Below, piece by piece: positions 26,079-36,097 of a DNA stretch of 64,000 bases; the stretch's first letter is position 1; each line of letters opens with the position of its first letter. The notes beneath the pieces were generated by a model that was not told the origin of the DNA, made no database searches, and saw nothing but the letters and a program-made list of their open reading frames with translations. The stretch lies in contig NZ_CP085341.1 in NCBI RefSeq assembly GCF_020618475.1, positions 62,001-126,000 on the forward strand. Reading direction: 5' to 3'. Both the position numbers and the translations under genes were made by a program. Source of the stretch: Haladaptatus halobius. Lineage in GTDB: Archaea > Halobacteriota > Halobacteria > Halobacteriales > Haladaptataceae.

Positions 26079-26480
26079 TCAGACGATTTTCGTACCGCTT
26101 ACGGTGACGTCAATCGTCTCAACAGTCTTGCCATCGAAATTGACTGCACTGAGTGTGGCAGTCTGGCCAACCGGAAGAAAGAGCGTCTTACTCGTCTGTC
26201 CGCTTTGGACAGTCCCAGTATCGAACTCGGTGCCATCTTGTTTAATCACCGTCAGCATTCGGACACCGTGTTTCGTTGTTGCTGCTGAAGTAAGACTGAT
26301 ACTGGCTGCCACCCGACCACTCGCCCACGGTTCACTGATACTAATCCGTTTGAAGATGGATGAGTTCGCAAGATTCGCTGTCTGCACTGTGGGGCTGAGC
26401 GTAAGACACCCACTTACCCCGAGCGTTCCAACCATCGCAGTCGCTTTGAGAAGTGTTCTCCGTGAATAATTTTTTGACAT
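26079..26480 (-). CDS. Tat-exported lipoprotein of unknown function
   Basis: 133 residues. N-terminus has a twin-arginine signal (YSRRTLLKATAMVGTLG) and a lipobox GVSGC with the lipidated Cys at residue 25, the classic haloarchaeal Tat lipoprotein arrangement. The mature part is beta-rich (VAASISLTSAATTKHGVRML, VKTEFDTGTV-type strands) and may be an immunoglobulin-like domain. Anchored outside the cell. No close partner in the neighbourhood. Confidence 0.8.
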   Translation of the reverse strand: MSKNYSRRTLLKATAMVGTLGVSGCLTLSPTVQTANLANSSIFKRISISEPWASGRVAASISLTSAATTKHGVRMLTVIKQDGTEFDTGTVQSGQTSKTLFLPVGQTATLSAVNFDGKTVETIDVTVSGTKIV

Positions 26481-26632
26481 TTTTGGGATGTATAGGTACT
26501 ATGTTTGCTGATTTTGGTTCTAATTCTCAGCTATGAGATGAGTGCCTCTTTGCTGAAGAATCCGCCTGAAAGCACTTGACTGTACCGGCAAATCCCGTTA
26601 TCTTGCCGCTTACTGCACAGACTCTTACCATA

Positions 26633-27646
26633 TTAGCGCTGTGAATTACGGAGGATCAGTGGGCCGATCGCGAGCGTTCGCTTCGCGACTGTAGCAATTC
26701 GTAGGATATAGCTGACCAACAGCATGAAGGGAAGGAGTGTCACTGTGAACGCTCCGCTAACGACCCAGAGAATGTCGGTCACGCCGAGCGTCGTGCCGGT
26801 GAACGTCCCACTCCCGACGAACGCGAGCATCGCACCAGCAACGAAGAGCGCGGGAATCGCCGCATAGAGGATCAGTTGTGAAAGATCGATCAGTGCCCAC
26901 TGAAAATACAGCGTTTTAATGTGTTCGCGTGCGGGGCCGAACATTGTAAGTGAGGTTTTAAGTCGTTCAAACAGGCGATGCTGTTCGTCAGTCAGGTCGT
27001 CCGCATATTCGTTGCGCATCCGTTCAACATGGAAAATTTTCCACGAGTAATTGAAATTGAGTGCCGCGAATAGCACGTCAAAGGTGCCGAACTTTGCACC
27101 GTCAAGCTGATCTTTGACCGTATCAGCGTTTCCAGTGAGACTGTCGGCAAATTCGTCCAATTCGGCCCGCAACTCCTCGTTGTCACTTTCAGTGATCGAG
27201 TCGGAGAGCTCGTTTGCCCGACGCTCAGTCACGTTGATGAGCTGTTGGAGAAACGCAGATGGATCCGAGGGTGTCGTCTGGTTAAGCATTTCCCCCACGA
27301 AACTACGGAAATCCATCGCATCGCTCATGCGCTGGCGTTGATCACCGAGTGGACCATTTTCTTGCGAGATGACCAACTGGCTAATCGTGACGACCAGCGT
27401 TGTACCAGTAATGGTTGCACCGATCATCGTCGAGAACATCGTTTCGATGGTGTCGGTTTGGGCGATTTCGGACTTTAACGGTGGGTAGAGAAGGGTTCCC
27501 GCTATCACGAACATGACGAAGAAGATCACGGCGATCACACCGGTGACGACCAAGCGTCTGGCTCCAAGCAGTATCCAGAGTTTCGCGCGACTCTCACCTG
27601 CCCGCTCACGCATCGTGTTCGCAGTACTGATTTCGCTGTCACTCAT
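26633..27646 (-). CDS. 4-TM membrane protein paired with DUF4177 (copy A)
   Basis: 337 residues. Topology: TM at about 32-53, TM near 75-95 (ATITGTTLVVTISQLVIS), a 130-residue soluble helical domain that opens with QENGPLGDQRQRMSDAMDFR, then two C-terminal TMs around 255-310. C-terminus ends KRTLAIGPLILRNSQR. Near-identical architecture to 33402-34424 and, for the part visible, 1-88. Its first bases overlap the stop of a DUF4177 gene. I do not know a functional assignment for this family. Confidence 0.8.
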   Translation of the reverse strand: MSDSEISTANTMRERAGESRAKLWILLGARRLVVTGVIAVIFFVMFVIAGTLLYPPLKSEIAQTDTIETMFSTMIGATITGTTLVVTISQLVISQENGPLGDQRQRMSDAMDFRSFVGEMLNQTTPSDPSAFLQQLINVTERRANELSDSITESDNEELRAELDEFADSLTGNADTVKDQLDGAKFGTFDVLFAALNFNYSWKIFHVERMRNEYADDLTDEQHRLFERLKTSLTMFGPAREHIKTLYFQWALIDLSQLILYAAIPALFVAGAMLAFVGSGTFTGTTLGVTDILWVVSGAFTVTLLPFMLLVSYILRIATVAKRTLAIGPLILRNSQR

Positions 27647-27854
27647 CTGTGGTGTTATCCTTTGTTTGCGCCGGTCGCTTGAATATCAAGTATTTCGTCC
27701 CGCCGCCGACATATTCAATGGTATCAGCTAGCTCCCAGCCATCTGCACCGAGGTCGTTGAGGTCATCGGCTGGATCGATCGATTCCTTTTTTGTGCTCCC
27801 ACGAGGTGGCCGAATCGTGTGATACTCCCATTGCTCGGTAATCTGCCGCGTCAT
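27639..27854 (-). CDS. DUF4177 domain protein (copy A)
   Basis: 71 residues: WEYHTIRPPRG at the N-terminus, DDLNDLGADGWELADTIEYV in the middle and GGGTKYLIFKRP at the end, which is the DUF4177 pattern. Overlaps the membrane protein gene by 8 bases, so the two are translated together. The same pair is repeated at 33402-34632. Confidence 0.85.
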   Translation of the reverse strand: MTRQITEQWEYHTIRPPRGSTKKESIDPADDLNDLGADGWELADTIEYVGGGTKYLIFKRPAQTKDNTTDE

Positions 27855-28141
27855 AACTAGTATCTAATCATCAGCACCGACGAATGAACGTTATGGTTCT
27901 CTTAGATTGCTAAGACGGAGTTTAGGCTAAATAACAGAACGTAATAAGACACCTGGCTATTAATAGATCACTTCCTTAAGACAAGATTATCTTTAGAACT
28001 AGATAATTTTTTCGATAATGACGCTAGTACCATTGGGTAGTTCCATACCCGATCGCCGACTAAGGATTAGTAACAAATATATCCCTTGATAGAGCAACCA
28101 AGATAATAAGATAATATATCGTTGGGAGTGGATTTATAGCG
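27855..28141. other. AT-rich intergenic DNA
   Basis: Separates the DUF4177 gene from a small gene remnant. Nothing recognised apart from AT-rich runs. Confidence 0.35.
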
Positions 28142-28276
28142 AAGACGAGAATTCTTGATTACACGGAGTGTACGTGGAGAATCAGCGCGGCAGACAATAC
28201 ACCTGATGAGGTGAACCGATACGCGATCCAGCATTTCCATGAAACAGGCCACTCAATCGCAAGCGTCAACCGTTAG
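28142..28276 (+). pseudogene. Remnant of small CxEC...HFxxTGH protein
   Basis: 44 codons reading ILDYTECTWRISAADNTPDE then HFHETGHSI. It aligns with the intact 64-residue protein at 45628-45822 (ILDCMECEWREDTTNTTSDE, HFCDTGHSI). In this copy the first Cys is Tyr, and there is no ATG, GTG or TTG between the upstream stop and the conserved part, so it is probably dead. Confidence 0.5.
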
Positions 28277-28469
28277 CTGCTGCCCAGTGGTAATCACTGT
28301 CTATCTAAATTCGAAATTGCTCATTTCGATAAATAAGTGACTAGAATTGAATTTGAGTACTTTCTCGGAAGCAAGTGAAAAGGACGTGCTCGATATTTGT
28401 TAAGTAGTGTTCAAATGGGTTGTAACTGGCTTCTCGGGAACAGTTTGTCTGTAGGCTGTGGTTTATGCT

Positions 28470-28682
28470 CTATTCTTCGTTGTCCTTTTCCTTATCATTC
28501 TTCTTGTCCGTTTCTTCATTTGTTTGTTCGTTCAATTCACTGTTGACAATTGTTTTAAGTTTCTTTCTTCCCCAGATAAACCCAATGCCGCCCACAACGC
28601 CAGCAACTATCGCACCGGGGATTCCATATCGTCTATAACCGAATTTAACTGCTTTTTTGAGAACTGTAAGCGTCCCAATCAT
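28470..28682 (-). CDS. Small one-TM protein with charged tail
   Basis: 70 residues. LKKAVKFGYRRYG is followed by a glycine-rich TM (IPGAIVAGVVGGIGFIWGRK) and a long charged tail of Asn/Glu/Lys/Asp. Function unknown; the tail is probably cytoplasmic. Isolated gene in AT-rich DNA. Confidence 0.55.
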   Translation of the reverse strand: MIGTLTVLKKAVKFGYRRYGIPGAIVAGVVGGIGFIWGRKKLKTIVNSELNEQTNEETDKKNDKEKDNEE

Positions 28683-29335
28683 CTGTGTTTGTACTCTTAG
28701 AGAGGCAGTAACTCAATGATAGAAAGTATTTCGGTACAATCCTGTCATCACCTATTTTTCCTATATTCACTTACCGGATACCACAAATACGAAATGGTTG
28801 TCCATGCGACACAACCCTACATCTACGGGTTTGTTGTTTCGACCGGATGAATGGGTGTATGATGTAGATGATCATTCTTCCCGATAATGCTAAAGAATTA
28901 GAATGAAATCAGGGAACTCCTCTGTTCTGAGGGACACCCATTTTTGTTAAAACAGTCCCATATTCAAACAAATCCCTTGAATACGGGCTTCGTTTGAGTT
29001 TAATCAGCAATAGTAGTATCTCGCGGTTTCAGGTCCTTAATCCGATTCCTCTTTTCTTTCTTCGGCATGGTCGAATACTGCGTGTTAACCTTTATATCTG
29101 GATAGTAGTTCGGGATCGTCGAGTAGCCATTGCTGACGCTCAAATACAGCGGAATTTCTGGAACTGTTGATGAGGTAATTAGAGTTTGGGTGGAGGATTG
29201 TTAATCGTGACCAGATCCACCTTCATCTCTCCGATCTAATTTATACGCGAATTGACTGCCTTAGTAAGAGCGTTTAAATCCGCAAAATATCGTTTGTAGC
29301 GGCTAGTCAATGTTAGCTACCACATTCGACTGACT
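28683..29335. other. Intergenic stretch, nothing recognised
   Basis: AT-rich, 650 bases, no supported gene, RNA or repeat. Confidence 0.35.
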
Positions 29336-31555
29336 TCAGAACCACCTGCGGAGTCGCGAGGTGATGCCGAGATGCCGTTTGGCCATTATCACCGTGTTCT
29401 GCGCCCGGCGGCCAATTTGTTCGGGGATTGCTCCGAAGACGAGCTGGTCCAGTAGTCCTTCGCGAGTTGCACCCACAACAACGAGATCATACCCTACTGA
29501 CTGGTCGATGACCGTATCGACGATGTCCTGCCCTTCGAGAACCTCGCCAGTTACTGTAATCCCTTCGCGGAAGGTTGCTATAGTATCGTCAACTATCTCT
29601 TGGCCCTCAGCTCGATCGTTTTCATCAGCACCTTGATCTACCACGTAGATTACATCCACTTCAGCATCTTGCGTGTACGCGACACTATCCGCTATATTAG
29701 CGGCGAGTTCCGCGTGGAGGATCGCCTGCGCCACGTCGTGGCCGATCCGAATTGTTCCGCTGACCGGTACGTCGGCTTCTCGAGCGATGTCCATCGCGTC
29801 GTCAAGCATGTCCGGTTCATCTTCCACGAACTCGCGTCCCTCCGAGAGCGGCGTCTGCTGGGGCACCGTCACGACGCTCATCACGAGAATTTCTCCATTT
29901 GGATACGTCTCCTCGTCTTTCGCCAGATCGATGGCGGTTCGCATCAACTGCTCGGCGTTCTCCGGATTGGCGATGGGGACGACGATCTGATTCTCCGCTT
30001 CTGCCGCTGGTTCGGGGGAAACCACCGTCGGCGTTTCCTCCTCGAGTTGTTCGGCTTCTTGCTGTTTCGAGTAGCCGTAGTAGATGCCGAGACCGAGGAG
30101 CATCCACACCGCCGTGGTGACGAGGGCGACGAATCCGTGGGAGTTTTGCCCCGTGAAACCGGGCTCCAGTCCGAGTTCGAGGAGCAGGAACGGCGTGAGC
30201 AGAAACTGAAGGACGATGCCGATGAGCGGCGGCCACGGCATGTACGGTACTGTGTACGTCCGGGGGAGGTCCGGATGGGTTTGGCGCATCCGGATGACCG
30301 TCCAGTTCACCTGCACGAACAACAGAATGAACATGATGTCCGCGGAGGCGGCGACACTCTCGATGGGGAGCGCGACCGCCATCACGGCGATGATAACTGC
30401 CGAAATCAGAATTGCCCAGTGGGGCGTTCGCTTGCCTGAATGGATGCTGTCGAAGATACTGGGCAGTGCGCGGTCGCGGCCCATCGCAAACGAGACGCGA
30501 CTGGACGAGTATACCGTCGCGTTCAGCGCGCTCATCGTCGCCGCCAGCCCGGCAAATAACAGAAGCGGTACACCATAGGGGACGAACTGTCCCGCCGCGC
30601 TGATGATGCCGAGTTCGCCCATATAGCCGAGCGCTTCCCACGTCGGTAACGTTGACCCCGCACTGTTGGGGATAGCTGTGGTAGAGATGAGTTGTTGCGT
30701 AACGTCAATTCCACCGATGGCCGCGAACGCCACGAGCACGTAGATAGGGACGACGATGTACATCGAGTAGAATACCGCCTTCGGCACGTTCGTTCCGGGA
30801 TCGACAACTTCTTCGCCGGACTGAACGATGATCTCGTACCCCTCGAATGCGATGTAGGTGAAGCCCATCGCACCCACGATACCCATCCAACCTGCAGGTG
30901 CGAAACTCGGACTGTTGAGGAACTTCGCCGTCCAGTTCGGCTGTTGGAGAGTTGCCCAGATGCCGAAGGCGATGAAGAGACCGAGAATGACGACTTTGAT
31001 GGCGGTGACGATGATTCCTGCCTTCCCTGTCTCCTCCGCCCCGCGGAAGTTAATGTACGCGAACGCCGCGATCATCAGCACAGCGAGGAGCTTTTCGTAG
31101 AAGTGCAGTCCGAACCCGAATGCCGGGAAATGAAGGAGACCGGTGTACTCGAAGAGATGAACCAGGAAGGTGCCGAAGGTCACAGCGTAGAGCGAACACG
31201 CGACCGCGTGGGCGAACCAACTCATCCATCCAGCGTAGAAGCCATTCGGGTCGACGAGGGCTTCTTTCACCCAGAGGTAGCCACCGCCCGCTTCGGGGAA
31301 TGCCGCACCAAGTTCCGCGTACGAGACGGCGGTGAACATCGCGACGAAGCCGTTGAGGATGAACGCGGCGGTGAGCGCAGGACCGGCGATGCCCGCCGCG
31401 AAGCCGGTGAGCGCGAACACACCTGCCCCAATCATCGCACCGACGCCGATGAAGGTGATGTCGAACAGGCTCATATCCCGTGAGAGTTCAGTTTCGACAT
31501 CTCCCTCCTCAGACTGCTCTACTACAACTGTATCTTTTGAAGCGTCATCCGCCAT
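29336..31555 (-). CDS. APC-family amino acid permease fused to a UspA domain
   Basis: 739 residues from the ATG at 31555. The first 480 residues are an APC permease with about 12 TMs: FDITFIGVGAMIGAGVFALT carries the family GAIIGxGIF-type motif, then EAGGGYLWVKEAL. The C-terminal 220 residues are a universal stress domain (NQIVVPIANPENAEQLMRTA to VVVGATREGLLDQLVFG and TVIMAKR), which may sense ATP/AMP or regulate transport. This APC-Usp fusion is known in haloarchaea. The gene is noticeably more GC-rich than its surroundings, suggesting a different origin. Confidence 0.92.
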   Translation of the reverse strand: MADDASKDTVVVEQSEEGDVETELSRDMSLFDITFIGVGAMIGAGVFALTGFAAGIAGPALTAAFILNGFVAMFTAVSYAELGAAFPEAGGGYLWVKEALVDPNGFYAGWMSWFAHAVACSLYAVTFGTFLVHLFEYTGLLHFPAFGFGLHFYEKLLAVLMIAAFAYINFRGAEETGKAGIIVTAIKVVILGLFIAFGIWATLQQPNWTAKFLNSPSFAPAGWMGIVGAMGFTYIAFEGYEIIVQSGEEVVDPGTNVPKAVFYSMYIVVPIYVLVAFAAIGGIDVTQQLISTTAIPNSAGSTLPTWEALGYMGELGIISAAGQFVPYGVPLLLFAGLAATMSALNATVYSSSRVSFAMGRDRALPSIFDSIHSGKRTPHWAILISAVIIAVMAVALPIESVAASADIMFILLFVQVNWTVIRMRQTHPDLPRTYTVPYMPWPPLIGIVLQFLLTPFLLLELGLEPGFTGQNSHGFVALVTTAVWMLLGLGIYYGYSKQQEAEQLEEETPTVVSPEPAAEAENQIVVPIANPENAEQLMRTAIDLAKDEETYPNGEILVMSVVTVPQQTPLSEGREFVEDEPDMLDDAMDIAREADVPVSGTIRIGHDVAQAILHAELAANIADSVAYTQDAEVDVIYVVDQGADENDRAEGQEIVDDTIATFREGITVTGEVLEGQDIVDTVIDQSVGYDLVVVGATREGLLDQLVFGAIPEQIGRRAQNTVIMAKRHLGITSRLRRWF

Positions 31556-31898
31556 AAGCCACTTTTCAAATCCAACCATTAAAAAAGAATCGAGCCTCTC
31601 ATAGCATGATGTTAAGAGGATTGATTAGAGGTATTTTTAATATATTCGCTTCTTCCGAAGTACAGAACGTAGTATATAATGGTTCGCCCAGCAGATTCAC
31701 TTGCATCGGCTGTGATGATTACCTTTCCTTCAACTGTCGATGCACTATCCTCTAAAGATAGACGAAGGCTAGGACGTTTCACTACCGATTGTAGTCGAGA
31801 CAGCTCATTGACCGAGGGTATGAGGAATCAAATGTTGACTTAATCATCAGGTCGATTTCCCGCACTTTATAATGTTGGTCCATATACCTCCAGGAAAG
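31556..31898. other. Divergent promoter region
   Basis: Lies between the permease and the rightward AI-2E gene. TTTTTAATATATTCG near 31632 is a TATA-like run. No gene recognised. Confidence 0.4.
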
Positions 31899-33098
31899 AT
31901 GGTAGACGTTGGCTTTGATTCCTCTGACAATCGAGCTCGCATCGGCTGGTGGCTGTTCATCCTCGTTCTTGCACTCGTGGCAGCGTTTATCGCCTACTCA
32001 TTTGTGGGAATGTTGGTTCTCGGTATTTTCGGCTATTACGCTACTAGGCCAATCTACCGACGGCTTACTGCTATTACCGATTCAGACGGATTAGTCGCAG
32101 CACTGACTATCATTGTGGTGTTGCTCCCCATTATTTTACTCGCACTCTACGCTGGTTTCCAAGTGTTCCAGCAAGTTCAACAGTTTCTCAGTAATACCAC
32201 TAATTCTACGCTCCTAGCAGACTACCTCGGAGCACTTTCGAATGAGCAACGGCAGACGGTGCTATCAGCCATTCAAAATCCTCGTCAGGTCATTACGAAT
32301 CCGCAGCAGACATTGCAGACAGGTCTCCAAGTAGGTCTGACCGTAACGTCGGCCATCATCGGTGCGATGCTGCTCCTCGCGCTGGCGGTGACACTCTCGT
32401 ACTTCCTGCTGAAAAATGACGACCAACTCTCTGCGGGCCTCTGTCAATTGTTCGGTGGAGAGGAGACGACAGCCTACGCCTACGCTTCGGCCGTTGATGA
32501 GGATCTCGAATCTGTCTTCTTTGGTAATCTCCTTTTCATCATTGGCATGTCTGTCATTGCAGCAGCCACTTACTGGGGGACGAATGCCCTCGCGCCACCG
32601 GGACTCCAGATCCCCATGGTTGTCGTACTTGCATTTCTAACTGGTATCGCAAGCCTGGTTCCGATTGTTGTCGGAAAGATCGTCTACTTACCTGTTGTTG
32701 GGTATCTAGGGCTTCAGGCGATGAACTCGAATGGCAACCACTTTGCGTTTGTTGGCGGCGTGCTTGTCGTCTATTTTCTCGTCCTCGATACGCTACCACA
32801 GACGTTTCTCCAACCGTATATCACTGGTCGTCAGCTCGACATGGTGATGATGATGTTTGCCTATCTACTTGGCCCAATATTGTTTGGGTGGTACGGCTTT
32901 TTCCTCCTGCCGATCTTGTTCATTCTGATGCTCGAAGCGATCCGTATCGTCCTTCCTGAACTCCTTCATGGCGAGCCACTCACGCCGACCGTTTCGATTG
33001 GTGAATCTGTCGGAACGGATCCTCAGTCAGTGCACGAAAGTGCATCTGATGACGTTGACACAGCAACAGGCGATGGCTCCGCACCAGACGCTGAATAA
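31899..33098 (+). CDS. AI-2E family transporter (intact copy)
   Basis: 399 residues from the ATG at 31899 (nine extra residues possible). About eight TMs. Family blocks: YSFVGMLVLGIFGYYATRPI, LSYFLLKNDDQLSAGL, FLTGIASLVPIVVGK, LQPYITGRQLDMVMMM and RIVLPELLHGEPLTPT. Acidic C-terminal tail. Intact paralogue of the stop-interrupted gene at 10357-11619. Substrate unknown; relatives are named for AI-2 export, others act in salt and pH tolerance. Confidence 0.9.
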   Translation: MVDVGFDSSDNRARIGWWLFILVLALVAAFIAYSFVGMLVLGIFGYYATRPIYRRLTAITDSDGLVAALTIIVVLLPIILLALYAGFQVFQQVQQFLSNTTNSTLLADYLGALSNEQRQTVLSAIQNPRQVITNPQQTLQTGLQVGLTVTSAIIGAMLLLALAVTLSYFLLKNDDQLSAGLCQLFGGEETTAYAYASAVDEDLESVFFGNLLFIIGMSVIAAATYWGTNALAPPGLQIPMVVVLAFLTGIASLVPIVVGKIVYLPVVGYLGLQAMNSNGNHFAFVGGVLVVYFLVLDTLPQTFLQPYITGRQLDMVMMMFAYLLGPILFGWYGFFLLPILFILMLEAIRIVLPELLHGEPLTPTVSIGESVGTDPQSVHESASDDVDTATGDGSAPDAE

Positions 33099-33401
33099 TG
33101 TCATTTACGATCCTATCTCTGCCTCTGTGGTCACCATCGATTGACTGCCTACTCCCAAGGATAAGAGGTTTGTCCACGTGATCGGATTGCGCTCCCAGTT
33201 ATCTCCGAATCTCTTTCTAATCTTGGTTTAAATAAAAATCCATGTTCCAGACTTCCCTTGTGATACGCCTATGCAGCTGACAGAAACGGTGGTAAGATAC
33301 ACCGAACGTGTTCATTACACCCTGTGAATAAAAATACCAGAGGAGTATTGAGATAGACAGAATTTATAGTTAAATTTGAAGTCATACAGCTCTCGGCTTT
33401 C
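33099..33401. other. Intergenic stretch, nothing recognised
   Basis: Spacer between convergent genes; no repeat or gene seen. Confidence 0.35.
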
Positions 33402-34424
33402 CTAGCGTTGAGACTCACGCAGGATCAGTGGGCCGATAGCAAGTGTCCGTTTGGCGACGGGAGCAATACGAAGAATATAGGAAGTAAACAACAGGAATGG
33501 AACGAGCGTGACCGTGAACGCCACACTGACAACCCATGTGACAGTGGGAATCGTTAAGAATATGCCGCTGAACGTCTCGGCACCAACAAACGTGAGCATC
33601 CCACCAGCGACGATGAGTGCGGGAATTGCCGCATAAAGGATGTACTGTGAGAGATCGACGAGTGCCCATTGGAAATACAGTGTCTTGATGTGTTCACGTG
33701 CTGGGCCAAACATCACGATTGCTGTTTTAAGGTCATCAAATGCAGTTCGTTGGTCCTCGGTCAGGGATGCAGAAAACTCCTCAGTCATCCGTTCGACTTG
33801 ATAAATCTTCCATCCGTAGTTAAAGTTCAAGGCAGCAAACAGTACATCAAACGTGCCAAACTGCGCTTCCTCCAGTTCTTCCTGGACTTCGTCGGCGTTC
33901 CCATGAAGACTGTTGATAAACTCCAACACTTGCTGGACTAGTTCATCGTTATCGTTCTCTTGAATGAGGCGATCAAGCACCTCCGCCCGCCGTTCAATCT
34001 CTCCAACAAGCTGGCCGAGGAACGCTGAAGGATCGGCTGGAACAACAGAGCCAAAGAGATCTTTCGTGTATGTTCGAAAATCCATTGCGTCGCTCATACG
34101 CTTGCGCTGATCGCCCAATGGCCCATTTTCTTGGGAAAGGACGAGCTGGCTGATCGTAACGACGAGCGTCGTCCCTGTAACAATCACCCCAATCATCGCT
34201 GAGAAGATTGTCTCGATTGTGTCCGTCGACTTAATCTCACTCGGGAGTGATGGGTCGAGAGTAACGCTAAACACAAGAAACGAAATAAAGACAAGAAATG
34301 CAAGCAGCCCAGTCACGAGAAAGCGATTGAGACGGAAAAGCACCCAAATTTTGAGTCGACTTTCTCCTGACCGTCCTCGCATCGTATCTGCAGTACCAAT
34401 ATCACTTGTCTCGTTATTATTCAT
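33402..34424 (-). CDS. 4-TM membrane protein paired with DUF4177 (copy B)
   Basis: 340 residues, same topology as 26633-27646: N-terminal TMRGRSGESRLKIWVL, TM pair around 30-95, QENGPLGDQRKRMSDAMDFR at the start of the soluble domain, FDVLFAALNFNYGWKIYQVE, MFGPAREHIKTLYFQWALVD and two C-terminal TMs ending KRTLAIGPLILRESQR. Overlaps the preceding DUF4177 gene by 8 bases. Divergence from copy A is mainly in the 100-150 and 280-310 segments. Confidence 0.8.
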   Translation of the reverse strand: MNNNETSDIGTADTMRGRSGESRLKIWVLFRLNRFLVTGLLAFLVFISFLVFSVTLDPSLPSEIKSTDTIETIFSAMIGVIVTGTTLVVTISQLVLSQENGPLGDQRKRMSDAMDFRTYTKDLFGSVVPADPSAFLGQLVGEIERRAEVLDRLIQENDNDELVQQVLEFINSLHGNADEVQEELEEAQFGTFDVLFAALNFNYGWKIYQVERMTEEFSASLTEDQRTAFDDLKTAIVMFGPAREHIKTLYFQWALVDLSQYILYAAIPALIVAGGMLTFVGAETFSGIFLTIPTVTWVVSVAFTVTLVPFLLFTSYILRIAPVAKRTLAIGPLILRESQR

Positions 34425-34632
34425 CCGTTGGCTCCGTGTCGGGATCCAATGGCCGTTTCAGTACTAAATATTTCGTGCCCCCACCGGTATACTCAATTGT
34501 TTCGACAAACTCCCACCCCTTTTTGCCAAGCTCGTTGAGTTGGGTTGTTGGATCACTGGCTTCTTTTTGCGTCTCTTCGCGTGGTGGTTTGAGGCTGCGA
34601 TACTCCCACTGGTTGGGATACTGAGCGCACAT
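34417..34632 (-). CDS. DUF4177 domain protein (copy B)
   Basis: 71 residues: WEYRSLKPPREETQKEASD, LNELGKKGWEFVETIEYTGG, GTKYLVLKRPLD. Same length and overlap as copy A at 27639-27854. Leads the pair and is probably translated first. Confidence 0.85.
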   Translation of the reverse strand: MCAQYPNQWEYRSLKPPREETQKEASDPTTQLNELGKKGWEFVETIEYTGGGTKYLVLKRPLDPDTEPTDE

Positions 34633-34765
34633 CAGATGGCTGTTAGCGACTATAACATAAGCATATTAGCGTTCCGTCTCACCTCTCTAGGCAATATATG
34701 AATAATGGTTTTAGTATGATGATTGGCCAGAAGATACAGCAGATAGGAGATAAATACCCTAGTCG

Positions 34766-36097
34766 ATGCGAGAGCTTCACGTTCGTGTTTCTGACGATCA
34801 CGCCGACGATGTTATGGCCATCCTCAATAACTATGGTATTGATTTCACAACAATAACCGAAAATGATGATAGCGTTCTCTTTTTGTTTCCGCTCCCAACA
34901 GCAGCTGTCTCCTCGATCCTCGACGAATTGCGACAAGCAGGCATGGACGAGGAGTCGTATACGGTGGTGACAAAAGGAGAGTTCGTTGAGACGCCAAATT
35001 TCACCGATCTTCGCCAACAGTATTCGACTGTCGTACGAAAGCTCGCAAAGTCTGAGCTACACGCAAAAATTCGAGAAATCCAGTGGCCGTATCAAATTTA
35101 CTACCTTGGTACGATCTTGAGTGTCATTGCAGCGGCTGCCGGACTCTTACTTGACCAGCCAGCACTCATTATCGGTGCGATGATTATCGCACCCCAGGCG
35201 AGTTCAGCCCTCGCAGCTCCAGCGGGGACGCTCTTGAGTGATTGGGAACTATTTGTTACTAGTATTAAAGAGCAGATTCTCGGCCTTGGCATTGCAATTA
35301 TTGGCGCTGCTCTGTTTGGCTGGTTCATTCGCCAGACAGGGTTTGTCCCACCTGGGTTGGCAATCACGCAGATTGAACTAGTTGGTGTCCGTCTCGCACC
35401 AACCTTTCTCTCGACAGTCGGAGCCGTGATTGCAGGTATCGTCGGCGCGTTTGGGTATACCACCGAACAATCAACAGCACTCATTGGCGTGATGATTGCT
35501 GCGGCTTTGATTCCCGCGGCTGCAGCAACTGGTCTCGCAATTGCGTGGATGGCCCCACTGTTCGGCTTCGGCACGTTCCTCCTCTTGCTGGTCAACGTCC
35601 TCGCAATCAACCTTGGTGCCTTTCTCACGTTGATAGTGATGGGATATCAGCCCGACTGGCGAACTGCAGATCACTCATTTCGAGCGTCGATTCCGTCTGA
35701 GCAGCAAGTGGCTGTGTACGGAACACTTTTCTTTCTCTTGGTAGCGACGCTTGGCACTGGGTACCTAACCGCGACAAATATAGTCTTTACACAAACGGTC
35801 AATCAAGAAGTGGAAATGACGCTCAACCAACCGGCCTACACAAACCTCTCACTTTCAAGCGTACAAGCAGTGTATGGTGGGCCAAGTTGGCGAGCGGAAC
35901 CAACAAACGTAACGGTTCGAGTGAGTCGAACATCCAATCGAGGGTATGCAAACCTCGCGGATCGACTGGAGCAAAGAATTGAACGTCGAACAAATCAGGA
36001 TGTCCAGATCACCGTCGAATTTACAGAATCACAAACAGTCGATTCGGCAACACCGTCAGTAACGAAAACAGAGCGATTGTTAAAATTGACGGCGTAG
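34766..36097 (+). CDS. DUF389 family (TIGR00341-type) membrane protein
   Basis: 443 residues. An N-terminal ferredoxin-like domain of about 75 residues (RELHVRVSDDHADDVMAILN) is followed by the membrane domain at about 120-340 with the hallmark LIIGAMIIAPQASSALA and GVMIAAALIPAAAATGLA, and a soluble C-terminal domain at 345-443. About 7-8 TMs. Function of the family not settled. Followed by a Bat-type regulator in the same direction with an 86-base gap. Confidence 0.9.
   Translation: MRELHVRVSDDHADDVMAILNNYGIDFTTITENDDSVLFLFPLPTAAVSSILDELRQAGMDEESYTVVTKGEFVETPNFTDLRQQYSTVVRKLAKSELHAKIREIQWPYQIYYLGTILSVIAAAAGLLLDQPALIIGAMIIAPQASSALAAPAGTLLSDWELFVTSIKEQILGLGIAIIGAALFGWFIRQTGFVPPGLAITQIELVGVRLAPTFLSTVGAVIAGIVGAFGYTTEQSTALIGVMIAAALIPAAAATGLAIAWMAPLFGFGTFLLLLVNVLAINLGAFLTLIVMGYQPDWRTADHSFRASIPSEQQVAVYGTLFFLLVATLGTGYLTATNIVFTQTVNQEVEMTLNQPAYTNLSLSSVQAVYGGPSWRAEPTNVTVRVSRTSNRGYANLADRLEQRIERRTNQDVQITVEFTESQTVDSATPSVTKTERLLKLTA

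Noticed and set aside
28067..28252. 61-codon minus-strand frame
   Set aside because: It is antisense to the CxEC...HFxxTGH remnant and has no acidic bias or motif.
30692..31483. 263-codon plus-strand frame over the APC-UspA gene
   Set aside because: Antisense artefact in GC-rich DNA; the permease on the minus strand is unmistakable.
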